Notes: a model not told the origin generated them from the letters alone. A stretch of 8,592 bases of DNA from an uncultured Campylobacter sp. (GCF_937949835.1 NZ_CALEDC010000248.1:1-8592); one strand, 5' to 3'; numbered from the stretch's first letter, positions 1 to 7,412 are shown. Made by a program: numbers and translations.

Positions 1-865
1 CCACATCTCAGCTACTTAGAACTTCGCAAGCCGCGCGTACGGATCAATCCCTGCCGCAGCGACATTTGAAAAACTGCTCCATAAGGCTTACAAAGCCCGC
101 ACAGGCAACTACTTGTTTTGCTTATATTTTCAGGCAGGACAAACACGCTTAGCACGGTCAATATATAACAGCGCGAAAAATTTCAAATATAATCGTTTAA
201 TAATTTTGATAAATTTTGGATTTAGGATGAGCTGTAAGCAGGTTTCAGGCTCGAGCCCAGTCCGCGCTAGCTTGATTTTTTCGGACACCGTTGCTCGCCA
301 GCTTTGTTTCGGATTTTTTCTGCGCGTCTTGGGTCTGTTTTTGCGTGCTTTACTAAATTTGCTCGGCGAAATTTTACCGCGATAAAATTTTACGTAATAA
401 AGCTATACCTAAAAATTTCAAATCCGCTAAAGTTTAAAATTTTAAAGCTGCGTGGAGATTCGCCATAGTAAAACTTCGCAAAAATTTAGCTAGAAATTTA
501 AAAGTGTCCGCGCCATTTATTGTACCGAACGTAGGCTAGCGCGACAATATAATTCAACTCTGTCGAGGTATGGCGAGCTGTTATTGCGGTAACTCAAACG
601 GCATGCTACTAAGCCTTACCGACGCAATAAAGCAGGAAACGGTCTATGTGTATGTAAATTTGTGGCAGATAAAATTCCACCGCGATGAACGCAATAAATT
701 TAGATATCACGGACGATCTGCGTGATTACAATTCTTATGCGTCGCACAGTAAATTTTGCACGCCACAAATTTTGGAACAAACAGCTTGCCTTTTATCGCA
801 ACCGCGCCAAAGCCTAGGCTTTCTGCGCACTCAAATACCGCTTGTATGCGGCGCAACAAGCAAGA
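1..865. other. Gene-free AT-rich stretch, possibly decayed coding DNA
   Basis: I find no gene I can support here. Open frames exist (for example 113-385, 570-725 and 685-885 on the plus strand), but none has a convincing ribosome binding site or recognisable protein. The stretch holds about 14 AAATTT words, a perfect 14-bp palindrome TTTAAAATTTTAAA at 433-446, and a 10-bp palindrome GGCTCGAGCC at 248-257. On the minus strand, 16-90 reads as a short stop-bounded peptide ending AAAGIDPYARLAKF followed by a stop, which could be the tail of a dead gene. Overall it looks like intergenic DNA downstream of dnaE. Confidence 0.5.
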
Positions 866-904
866 ATAAAATTTTACCGACCTAGCGTGGCGATAGAGCC
901 GCTA
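866..904 (-). terminator. Weak intrinsic terminator after dnaE
   Basis: Seven bases past the dnaE stop the minus strand can fold TAGC-GGC / GCC-(AC)-GCTA, a 7-bp stem with a 2-nt bulge around the loop TCTATC (883-904). About six bases later comes the T-containing tract TAAAATTTTATT. The stem is short and the T-tract is interrupted and displaced, so this is plausible but not textbook. Confidence 0.35.
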
Positions 905-910
905 CCCCGC

Positions 911-3900
911 TTACGCCGCGATGATTTCGCGCACCTTTTCGGTGAAATTATCGCTCACGATGTATTCGGTCGGATAAACTAGCACCTCGCTGCCGTTGCG
1001 GATCCGCAGAATCAGCCGCTTGGTGTTTTTCAGCGCCGTGTCGCAAAAGGCGAGATGGTAAATTTTATAAATTTTCTCGCGACTAAGCTCGCCTAAGCTT
1101 AGCTCAAACTCGAAATCCTGTGCGTTTTTGCGCTGTATCTCGCGCTCTTTGCGCGCCCTAAGGGTAGGGTCTTCCACCCCAAAGCCGCCCCTTCGCTCCG
1201 CGAAATTTCCTCCGCCAAAGCTGCCAGCTCGTTCCCCACCAAAGTTTCTGCTGGAGCCGAAATTATTGCCGCTAAAGCCTTCACGCTCCCTACCGCCGAA
1301 GCCTCGCATCTTACTAGGCACGTAGCCGTCGATATTTTGCGCGGCATCTAGAGTTAAAATTTCATCCAGATAAATTTGAAATTTCCCGCCGTAAGGGCTA
1401 GTGTTTTTGCTAAGCCGCGCCCAAAACGCCATCGGGCGCTCCAGCTCCGCATCCGTTAGCGCAGTGACCGCATCACAAATATCACCGAACGCGCTCATCT
1501 CGAAGCTGCCCGCAAGATCAAGCACCGTAAGATTTGCCATCTGCTTGCCCGATTTAGTCATGCGGATGTGGACGTTTTCGATCTTGCCGACGCACAAAAT
1601 TTTAACGCTCGCGCCATCATCGCCCACCAGCTCGTCGAATTCGCTGGATTTAGTATGCGCGATCGCACCAAGCTGCGCGGCGTAGGCTTTGAGCGGATTC
1701 TCGCTCAGAAATACCCCCGCACGCGGACGAAAGCTCGCATCACGGGCGTTTTGCAGGCTCATCATCGAAAGAAACGACAGCTGATACGCCGCGCCGCCGA
1801 CCGCGCTTTTTGAAATTTTGATCATAAAGGCGTACGGGCGCTCCCGCTCCTGCGGGCTTAAGCTTTCGATCGCCTTTAGCGCGTTATCAAACACCGCAAG
1901 CTCGAAGCTGCCGTGCAGATCAAGCACATTTAAAATCCCCATTTTTTTGCCAGTTTTCGTCATGCGCGTGGATAGATCCTCGATCCGCCCCACGCTAAGC
2001 ACCTCGGCGCTATCGCCCTCGATCTCGCTAAACGCCGAGGATAGCGTATAGTCGATGCCCTCCATCTCCTCTTTGTAATCATCCAGCGGATGCCCCGAGA
2101 GATACACGCCCACGGTCTGCTGCTCAAATTTTAAAATTTCGCCCTGCGGAAATTCCTTGTCGGTATCGACGAAGCTTACGCTCATGCCGCTCGTCATATC
2201 CTCATCCTCGCCAAAAAGCGAGCTTGCGGCGTCCTTTTTAATCTCGGTGATCTTTTTCATCACGTCTAGGATATTTTCCATATTCTGAATCATCGCCAGG
2301 CGACTCTTGCCCAGGCAATCCATCGCGCCTGCGTAGATCAGCGACTCGATGACCTTTTTATTGACGCGGAAATTATCCACGCGCGCAGCAAAATCATCGA
2401 TACTTTGAAATTTAGCCTCGCTTTGAAGCTCTAAGATATTCTCGATCGCGGCGCCGCCCACGCCCTTGATCGCGCCGAGGCCGTAGATGATCGAGGTGCC
2501 CGATTTGGAATTTTCGTCGTCCACGACGCTAAAGCCTCTTAAGCTTTGATTGATCGACGGCGGCAAAAGCCCGATACCTAGGCGGCTAGCCTCGTCGATA
2601 TACTTTGAAATTTTATCGGTGTTGCCCTCTTCCGAAGTAAGTAACGCCGCCATAAACTCCGCCGGATAGTAGGTCTTAAGATAGGCCGTTTGAAAGGTGA
2701 TCATCGAATACGCCGCGGCGTGAGATTTGTTAAAGCCGTAGGAGGCAAATTTCATAATCAGATCAAATAACTCATCCGCCTTGGCTACGTCAAAGCCCAG
2801 CTCTTTAGCGCCGCTTAGATACTGCTCGCGCATGTGAGCGAGCTTCTTCTCATCCTTTTTACCCATCGCGCGGCGCACCAGATCGGCATCGCCCAAGCTA
2901 AAGCCGCCCACCTTCTGCACGATCTGCATGACCTGCTCTTGATAGACGATGATGCCATACGTTGGCTCTAAAATTTCTTTTATCTGCGGAAAAATATAGC
3001 TAGCTTTTAGCTCGCCGTGTTTGATCCTGATAAAATCAGGGATTAGATCCATCGGCCCCGGGCGATAGAGCGAGATCATCGCGATGATATCCTCGAAGCG
3101 GTCCGGGCGCAGGTTCATCGCCAGATCCTGCATGCCCGCGCCCTCGATTTGAAAAATCCCCAGCGTGTTGCCGCTTTGAATCGTTTTGTAAGTTTGCGGA
3201 TCGTTAAAATCGATCTCCTCCCAAACTATGTCGCGATTATAGCGGCGCTTGACGAGCTTGATGGCGTTATCGATCACATCGAGGTTTTTTAGACCGAGGA
3301 AGTCAAATTTTATCAGATCGACGTCCTCAAGATAGTTTTTGGTGTATTGCGTTACTAGGCGCGCATCCTCGCCCTTATCCTGCTTAAATAGCGGCGCTTT
3401 GTTCCACAGCGGCTCGTTTGAGATCACTACGCCCGCGGCGTGCATACCTGCGTTGCGATTTAGCCCTTCAAGGCCCAGCGCAAACTCCCAAACCTGCTGT
3501 GCGATCGGATCTGCGTCGATAAATTCCTTCAGCTTCGGCTCGGCGTCGTAAGCCTGCGTAAGCGTGATGCCAAGCTTATCGGGGATCAGCTTCGCCATCT
3601 TATCGGCCTGCGAAAGCGGCATATCGCAGACGCGAGCTACGTCGCGAATGACGCCGCGCGCGAGCAGCTTACCGAAGGTCGCAACCTGCGCGACGTTAAA
3701 TTTGCCGTACTGATCTATGACGTAGTCGATCACCTCGCCTCTGCGCGCCTGGCAAAAATCCACGTCGATGTCGGGCATCGAGATACGCGACGGATTTAAA
3801 AATCGCTCGAAAAGCAGATTATACGGGATCGGATCGAGGTCGGTAATGCGAAGCGCATACGCGCAGATGCTGCCCGCCGCAGAGCCGCGACCGGGGCCAA

Positions 3901-5056
3901 CCGGGATGTCGTGATCCTTCGCCCAGTTGATGAAATCCTGCACGATGACCATATAGCCCGAAAAATGCATGTTTTTGATGATGGCAAGCTCCTTTTCCAG
4001 GCGCTCGCGATAAATTTCATGATTCTGCGGATCGATAAATTTAAGGCGCTCTTTAAGCCCCTTGCGGCAGAGATGATCGAATAAAAAATCGTCATTTGCA
4101 AAACTATAGCGTTCATCAGGCTGCGGCAGCGAAAGCCCGAGCCTATCGGCGTATTCGATCGTAAATTTAAAATTCGGCGGCGTCGGCGCGTAGTCCTTCT
4201 CGTCGAAGGCAAATTTGAGATTGCACTTTTGCACGATCTCGGCGGTATTTTCAATCACTTCAGGGATGTCCGCGAAAAGCCGCCTCATCTCCTCGTCGCT
4301 TTTTACGTAAAATTCCGAAACGACGTGTTTTAGGCGGTCGCCGTCGTTGATCGTCTTGCCCATCGAGATGCACTGATAGACGTCGTGGGCCTTGGCGCGG
4401 TCCTTGCGCGAGTAGTGGGCGTCGTTGGTGGCGATGATCTTGACGCCGATTTCGCGCGAGAGGCGGATGAGGTCTTTATCGACGTTTAACTGCTCGCCGA
4501 TGCCGTGGCGCATGATCTCGAGATAAAAATCCTCGCCGAAAATTTCCTTATACTCAAGTGCCGCTTTTTTCGCCGCTTCGTAGCCGCCCGCGCCGCGCTT
4601 TAAATTTCGCTCGCTTCTATTTAGATGAAATTCCACCTCGCCCGCCAGGCATGCCGAGGAGCAGATGAGCCCCTCGCTGTGCTCTTTTAAAATTTTTTTG
4701 TTGATCCTCGGATAGTAGTAGAAGCCGTCCAAAAACGCGCGCGAGCTAAGATACATTAAATTTTTATAGCCAGTCTCGTTTTTGGCAAGCAGTATCAAGT
4801 GGTAGCGCTGGCGGTCGCTTTTATCGCCGATATCGTCGTGGTTGTGCAGATAGGTCTCGATGCCGATGATCGGCTTGATGCCGTGCTTTTTCATCGTCTG
4901 ATAAAAGTCTATCGCGCCGAACATATTGCCGTGATCGGTGATCGCGCACGCCTTGGTGCCGCGGCTCTGCAAAAGCGCGGCGAGCTCGCTTACTTTATTC
5001 GCGCCGTCTAGCAGCGAATACTCGGTGTGAAGGTGCAGGTGGGTGTAGTCGCTCAT
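911..5056 (-). CDS. dnaE: DNA polymerase III subunit alpha (DnaE), extended C-terminus
   Basis: Catalytic subunit of the replicative polymerase, acting in the cytoplasm at the fork with the beta clamp and clamp loader. The N-terminal PHP domain (about 1-215) has HLHLHTEYSLLDG at 6-18, ITDHG at 39-43 and NDAH at 211-214. The polymerase core has GPGRGSAAGS at 387-396, the catalytic aspartates in PDIDVDF (D429, D431) and a third in KFDFLGL (D585). Then come the fingers motif FNKSHAAAYS (775-784), a helix-hairpin-helix near 856-875 (GLGAIKGVGG) and a candidate clamp motif SSLFG near 945-949. OB-fold copy 1 lies at about 981-1100, copy 2 at about 1113-1240, a Gly/Phe/Arg-rich linker at 1250-1293 and a conserved-looking tail at 1300-1381. 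From memory, C. jejuni DnaE has about 1200 residues and E. coli 1160; the second OB copy plus linker accounts for the excess. The start is supported by AAAGGA six bases upstream. The frame is uninterrupted, with no intein. Confidence 0.98.
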   Translation of the reverse strand: MSDYTHLHLHTEYSLLDGANKVSELAALLQSRGTKACAITDHGNMFGAIDFYQTMKKHGIKPIIGIETYLHNHDDIGDKSDRQRYHLILLAKNETGYKNLMYLSSRAFLDGFYYYPRINKKILKEHSEGLICSSACLAGEVEFHLNRSERNLKRGAGGYEAAKKAALEYKEIFGEDFYLEIMRHGIGEQLNVDKDLIRLSREIGVKIIATNDAHYSRKDRAKAHDVYQCISMGKTINDGDRLKHVVSEFYVKSDEEMRRLFADIPEVIENTAEIVQKCNLKFAFDEKDYAPTPPNFKFTIEYADRLGLSLPQPDERYSFANDDFLFDHLCRKGLKERLKFIDPQNHEIYRERLEKELAIIKNMHFSGYMVIVQDFINWAKDHDIPVGPGRGSAAGSICAYALRITDLDPIPYNLLFERFLNPSRISMPDIDVDFCQARRGEVIDYVIDQYGKFNVAQVATFGKLLARGVIRDVARVCDMPLSQADKMAKLIPDKLGITLTQAYDAEPKLKEFIDADPIAQQVWEFALGLEGLNRNAGMHAAGVVISNEPLWNKAPLFKQDKGEDARLVTQYTKNYLEDVDLIKFDFLGLKNLDVIDNAIKLVKRRYNRDIVWEEIDFNDPQTYKTIQSGNTLGIFQIEGAGMQDLAMNLRPDRFEDIIAMISLYRPGPMDLIPDFIRIKHGELKASYIFPQIKEILEPTYGIIVYQEQVMQIVQKVGGFSLGDADLVRRAMGKKDEKKLAHMREQYLSGAKELGFDVAKADELFDLIMKFASYGFNKSHAAAYSMITFQTAYLKTYYPAEFMAALLTSEEGNTDKISKYIDEASRLGIGLLPPSINQSLRGFSVVDDENSKSGTSIIYGLGAIKGVGGAAIENILELQSEAKFQSIDDFAARVDNFRVNKKVIESLIYAGAMDCLGKSRLAMIQNMENILDVMKKITEIKKDAASSLFGEDEDMTSGMSVSFVDTDKEFPQGEILKFEQQTVGVYLSGHPLDDYKEEMEGIDYTLSSAFSEIEGDSAEVLSVGRIEDLSTRMTKTGKKMGILNVLDLHGSFELAVFDNALKAIESLSPQERERPYAFMIKISKSAVGGAAYQLSFLSMMSLQNARDASFRPRAGVFLSENPLKAYAAQLGAIAHTKSSEFDELVGDDGASVKILCVGKIENVHIRMTKSGKQMANLTVLDLAGSFEMSAFGDICDAVTALTDAELERPMAFWARLSKNTSPYGGKFQIYLDEILTLDAAQNIDGYVPSKMRGFGGREREGFSGNNFGSSRNFGGERAGSFGGGNFAERRGGFGVEDPTLRARKEREIQRKNAQDFEFELSLGELSREKIYKIYHLAFCDTALKNTKRLILRIRNGSEVLVYPTEYIVSDNFTEKVREIIAA
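1178..1315 (-). other. Gly/Phe/Arg-rich low-complexity linker encoded in dnaE
   Basis: Residues 1250-1293 contain about 15 Gly, 7 Phe and 7 Arg in 44 residues, arranged as imperfect repeats such as RGFGG, NFGGER, SFGGG and RRGGFG. The composition resembles RGG/FG-type disordered segments of nucleic acid binding proteins. It joins OB copy 2 to the charged helix starting near residue 1297. The reading frame is open through it, so it is translated. Its role is unknown; flexible tethering or nucleic acid contact is inference. Confidence 0.85.
1337..2116 (-). repeat. Tandem duplication of the OB-fold segment inside dnaE
   Basis: Residues about 981-1100 (1757-2116) and 1113-1240 (1337-1720) align from end to end. 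Copy 1 reads VGVYLSGHPLDDY ... RMTKTGKKMG ... VLDLHGSFE ... ERPYAF. Copy 2 reads AGVFLSENPLKAY ... RMTKSGKQMA ... VLDLAGSFE ... ERPMAF. I judge identity by eye at roughly 40%, highest in the RMTK-GK and VLDL-GSFE strands. Similarity persists in the DNA around the GSFE strands (near 1500-1530 and 1900-1925). The known DnaE family has a single OB fold here. Copy 1 keeps the family signature SGHP, whereas copy 2 has SENP, so copy 2 is probably the derived one. Confidence 0.85.
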
Positions 5057-5062
5057 TTTTGG

Positions 5063-5087
5063 TCCTTTTTTTGATTTGGAGATTATA
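5063..5087 (-). promoter_or_regulatory. dnaE promoter -10 box and ribosome binding site
   Basis: A perfect TATAAT lies on the minus strand at 5082-5087, preceded by TTTAC and a T/A-rich stretch without a clear -35, as is usual for Campylobacter sigma-70 promoters. A start site near 5075 would give a leader of about 20 nt. AAAGGA at 5063-5068 sits six bases before the ATG and fixes the start at 5056. Confidence 0.6.
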
Positions 5088-5307
5088 GTAAATTCGGGCT
5101 TTAGAAACGGTCAAATTTAATGGAATTTTAGCTTAAATTTCAGCGTGAAATTTTACGAGTAAATTTTGTTACGGAATTTTACTTCGGAGGTTTTACATTC
5201 TGGATCTTGCGGATTAAATTTTGACAAAATTTTAAGCTTAAAATCCTGTGATGAAATTTTGCTATCATATAAATTCCGCTTACATGAAATTTTGAGCTAA
5301 CACAATT
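5088..5307. other. AT-rich intergenic region with an AAATTT-word array
   Basis: No gene is visible between the dnaE promoter and the hairpins after the racemase. The full interval 5088-5350 holds AAATTT at about 5113, 5135, 5148, 5161, 5216, 5227, 5254, 5287 and 5338. Several spacings (22, 55, 11, 33) are multiples of 11, which would place A-tracts on one DNA face. Intrinsic curvature upstream of the dnaE promoter is a possibility, but the word is common throughout this DNA. Confidence 0.4.
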
Positions 5308-5348
5308 CCGCAAAATTCTACGACTTAAATCATCATAAAATTTTGCGG
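5308..5348 (-). terminator. Long inverted repeat downstream of the symporter-racemase operon
   Basis: CCGCAAAATT (5308-5317) and AATTTTGCGG (5339-5348) are perfect 10-bp inverted repeats around a 21-nt spacer. They lie 33 bp past the racemase stop. No clean T-run follows on the minus strand, and the AT-rich stem is weak, so terminator function is a guess; it may be a bidirectional stop or an incidental palindrome. Confidence 0.3.
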
Positions 5349-5366
5349 TTTAAAATTCGCGCTTGC

Positions 5367-5382
5367 AAAGCCTTACGGCTCT
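5367..5382 (-). terminator. Hairpin with GUAA tetraloop overlapping the racemase stop codon
   Basis: On the minus strand AGAGCC-GUAA-GGCUUU forms a six-pair stem (one G-U pair) closed by a GNRA-type loop. It begins inside the TAG stop codon at 5381-5383. The only T-tract is the three bases in the 3' arm. It could protect the 3' end or help terminate the operon transcript. Confidence 0.3.
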
Positions 5383-6061
5383 ACGATCTTGAGAATTCCA
5401 CGATCGCTTTAGCAAGCTCTCTAGTAGGATCGACGAAAATTTTATCGCTTTTGATTAACGGCAAAAATAGCGGCAGCTCCGTGCAGGCAACGACGTAAAT
5501 ATCAGCATCGATTTTGCCTAGCAAATTCTCAAAAGCTCCCACGTATTCGGCAGTCTTGCCCGCCTTAACGCCTTTGTAGATGCAATCCATCAAAACCGCT
5601 TGATTTTCTTCACCAAGCTCCACGCTGATTAGCCCCGCTTCTTTGAGCGGATCGTCGTAAATTTTAGCTTTTTTTGTACCGATAGTGGCTAGCACGGCGA
5701 TTTTGTGGGCGTTTGGATAATTTTTGCGGATCGCTTTTACGGTGACCTCAGCGATATGAATTAGCGGGATTTCCGCCGCAGCTTCTACATCGTCTGCGAA
5801 AAAATGCGCCGTGTTGCACGCCATCGCAAACGCCTTGCAGCCTGCATTTTTGAGCCTAACAGCGCTCTCGCTTAGGCGCGGAAGCGGATTTTCACCTTTG
5901 CCTAAGATAAATGCCGTGCGATCTTCAATCTGCGGATAGCTATCGATTACAAGCGGAATATTTTCTTGATCGCTGCTCGCCGCAGTCTCTTCTATGATCT
6001 TCATATACAGATCCGCACTCGCCAAAGGCCCCATTCCACCGATAATCCCAACTCTTTTCAT
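5381..6061 (-). CDS. Aspartate/glutamate racemase family protein
   Basis: A cofactor-independent amino acid racemase of the Asp/Glu/hydantoin racemase superfamily, expected in the cytoplasm, interconverting L and D forms of an acidic amino acid through two cysteines. At 226 residues it has the usual family length. Visible motifs are IIGGMGP at 6-12, the first catalytic cysteine C82 in MACNTAH, and the second, C193, in ACTELPL. Both cysteines are present, so an active enzyme is expected. The GGMGP start and CTEL motif favour the aspartate racemase / YgeA group over MurI, so a dedicated cell-wall role is less likely; the substrate cannot be settled from sequence. An AAAGGA ribosome binding site at 6068-6073 lies six bases before the ATG, inside the 28-bp gap after the symporter gene. 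The two genes are therefore probably co-transcribed, with this one second. Confidence 0.93.
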   Translation of the reverse strand: MKRVGIIGGMGPLASADLYMKIIEETAASSDQENIPLVIDSYPQIEDRTAFILGKGENPLPRLSESAVRLKNAGCKAFAMACNTAHFFADDVEAAAEIPLIHIAEVTVKAIRKNYPNAHKIAVLATIGTKKAKIYDDPLKEAGLISVELGEENQAVLMDCIYKGVKAGKTAEYVGAFENLLGKIDADIYVVACTELPLFLPLIKSDKIFVDPTRELAKAIVEFSRS

Positions 6062-6089
6062 AGATCGTCCTTTCTAAATTTTACTTTGG

Positions 6090-7400
6090 CTAATTTTCCC
6101 ACTTACTCATATCCATTTCGTTTTCGCTCTTTGCGACGTAGATCGATGCCACAACATCGCCCGTTACGTTCATCGAGGTTCGCCCCATATCCAAAATCGC
6201 ATCAATACCTAAAATCATTCCGTAAGCGATCGCTACATTACCGCTTACCTTGACGCCGATAGATTCTAGTACTAAAAGCAGCATCAGTGCACCAGCTCCC
6301 GGAACTCCGGCAGTTCCGATCGCCGCAAGCATCGAAGTAATGATGATCGTGAGGTAGTGGCTACTGTTTAGATCGATACCGCAAGCATTAGCGATAAATA
6401 GCGTGCACACGCCCAAATACACGGTCGTACCGTTCATATTCACCGTAGCACCCACAGGTAAAACAAAGCCGTAGATCGCCTTTGGAATTCCCATATCTTC
6501 GGCGGTTTGCATCGTAATCGGAAGTGTGCCGTTGGAGCTGCGGGTAACAAAAGCCGTAAGCATCGGCGGGCGCACTTTTTTAAGAAATTTAATCGGGCTA
6601 ACTCCGATAAGCATACAAATAACGCAATAAACCGCAAATACTTGGATCGTAAGTCCCACGTATAGGGTAATCGTGACATTTAATAGCGAGCTGAAAGCCT
6701 CGATACCGCTTTTATTAAACACTACAAACATTAGCGCAAAAACGCCGATTGGTGCGTATTGCATCACCCAGTGCACGACCTTAAACATAATCTCGCTCAT
6801 TCCGTCGAAAAAATTATAAACCGTATCGGCGGAGCTTTTGATACGCGCGTCGCTACTATCGCGGCAAAACGCAAGCCCTACGCCAAGAAATAAGCAAAAC
6901 GCGATAATCGGCAGAATTTCGCCCTTGGCTATGGAATCAAAAGGATTCGTAGGAATTATATTAAGCAAAATTTTACTCATACTAGGGGCGTTCGCTGCCT
7001 TTTCGACGGCCTTGGACGCATCGCTTAGATCAAGCCCGCTACCTGGAGAAAATACAAACGCACACGCTAAACCGATGACGATCGCAAAAAGCGTAGTTAT
7101 AGCGTAAAATATGATCGCCTTAATGCCTACTTTGCCAAGGTGCGCGGGTGAGATGCTGCTCGTGCCTACGATGAGCGAACATATGATGATCGGCACCATA
7201 ATCATCTTTAAAAGTCGCACGAAAAGATCTCCCAAAGGCGTTAAAATCGCCACCCACGTGGTATCGCCCACCGGCATATTTTTAGGTAGTAACATACCGA
7301 TCGCAGAGCCCAACACTAAAGCGATAATGATGCGCCAAAGCAAGCTTGAGTTAAAATAAAAAGCTAAAATTCCGCCTTTTTTCGTTTGATTTTCTGACAT
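6090..7400 (-). CDS. Dicarboxylate/amino acid:cation symporter (DAACS, glutamate/aspartate type)
   Basis: An inner-membrane secondary transporter of the GltP/GltT/SstT/DctA family, with eight transmembrane helices and two re-entrant hairpins. From the chosen ATG it has 436 residues. HP1 carries TRSSNGTLP (286-294), TM7 carries NMNGT (321-325), HP2 carries GTAGVPGAG (362-370), and TM8 carries DAILDMGRT (400-408) followed by MNVTGD. Relative to archaeal GltPh, the TM8 residues D390, D394, R397, N401 and D405 are all matched, with identical spacing. D394 and R397 bind the substrate's amino and side-chain carboxyl groups, so aspartate or glutamate is the likely substrate. The TM7 aspartate of NMDGT is Asn here. 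An in-frame ATG at 7406 also exists, but the AGGGAG motif touches it and is correctly spaced (six bases) for the ATG at 7400. It is the first gene of an operon with the racemase. Confidence 0.95.
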   Translation of the reverse strand: MSENQTKKGGILAFYFNSSLLWRIIIALVLGSAIGMLLPKNMPVGDTTWVAILTPLGDLFVRLLKMIMVPIIICSLIVGTSSISPAHLGKVGIKAIIFYAITTLFAIVIGLACAFVFSPGSGLDLSDASKAVEKAANAPSMSKILLNIIPTNPFDSIAKGEILPIIAFCLFLGVGLAFCRDSSDARIKSSADTVYNFFDGMSEIMFKVVHWVMQYAPIGVFALMFVVFNKSGIEAFSSLLNVTITLYVGLTIQVFAVYCVICMLIGVSPIKFLKKVRPPMLTAFVTRSSNGTLPITMQTAEDMGIPKAIYGFVLPVGATVNMNGTTVYLGVCTLFIANACGIDLNSSHYLTIIITSMLAAIGTAGVPGAGALMLLLVLESIGVKVSGNVAIAYGMILGIDAILDMGRTSMNVTGDVVASIYVAKSENEMDMSKWEN

Positions 7401-7406
7401 GGACAT

Positions 7407-7412
7407 CTCCCT
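7407..7412 (-). promoter_or_regulatory. Ribosome binding site deciding the symporter start
   Basis: AGGGAG on the minus strand is directly adjacent to the ATG at 7404-7406 but six bases from the ATG at 7398-7400. The spacing favours the second ATG, shortening the protein by two residues. Confidence 0.6.

Noticed and set aside
236..275. tRNA-like string (GGTTTCAGGCTCGAGCCC)
   Set aside because: It resembles a T-arm, but no acceptor, D or anticodon arms can be paired around it.
113..385. 90-residue plus-strand ORF
   Set aside because: It needs a TTG start, has no ribosome binding site, and its Phe/Leu-rich C-terminal half reflects T-rich DNA; no recognisable domain.
570..725. 51-residue plus-strand ORF starting MASCYCGNSNG
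   Set aside because: A GAGG lies immediately against the ATG, which is too close, and nothing in the protein is recognisable; it may be chance or a decayed fragment.
685..885. 66-residue plus-strand ORF
   Set aside because: No ribosome binding site and no protein similarity I can name; it ends just short of the dnaE terminator hairpin.
1099..5011. Several ORFs of 65-152 residues antisense to or out of frame with dnaE
   Set aside because: They are shadows of the strongly coding dnaE frame, with Arg/Ser/Ala-rich composition typical of shadows.
911..5056. Intein or frameshift as the cause of the long DnaE
   Set aside because: All polymerase motifs are contiguous in one frame and the extra length is fully explained by the OB duplication and linker; no intein splice motifs were seen.
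5966..7359. ORFs overlapping the racemase and symporter genes in other frames
   Set aside because: Shadows of two confidently identified genes; no ribosome binding sites.
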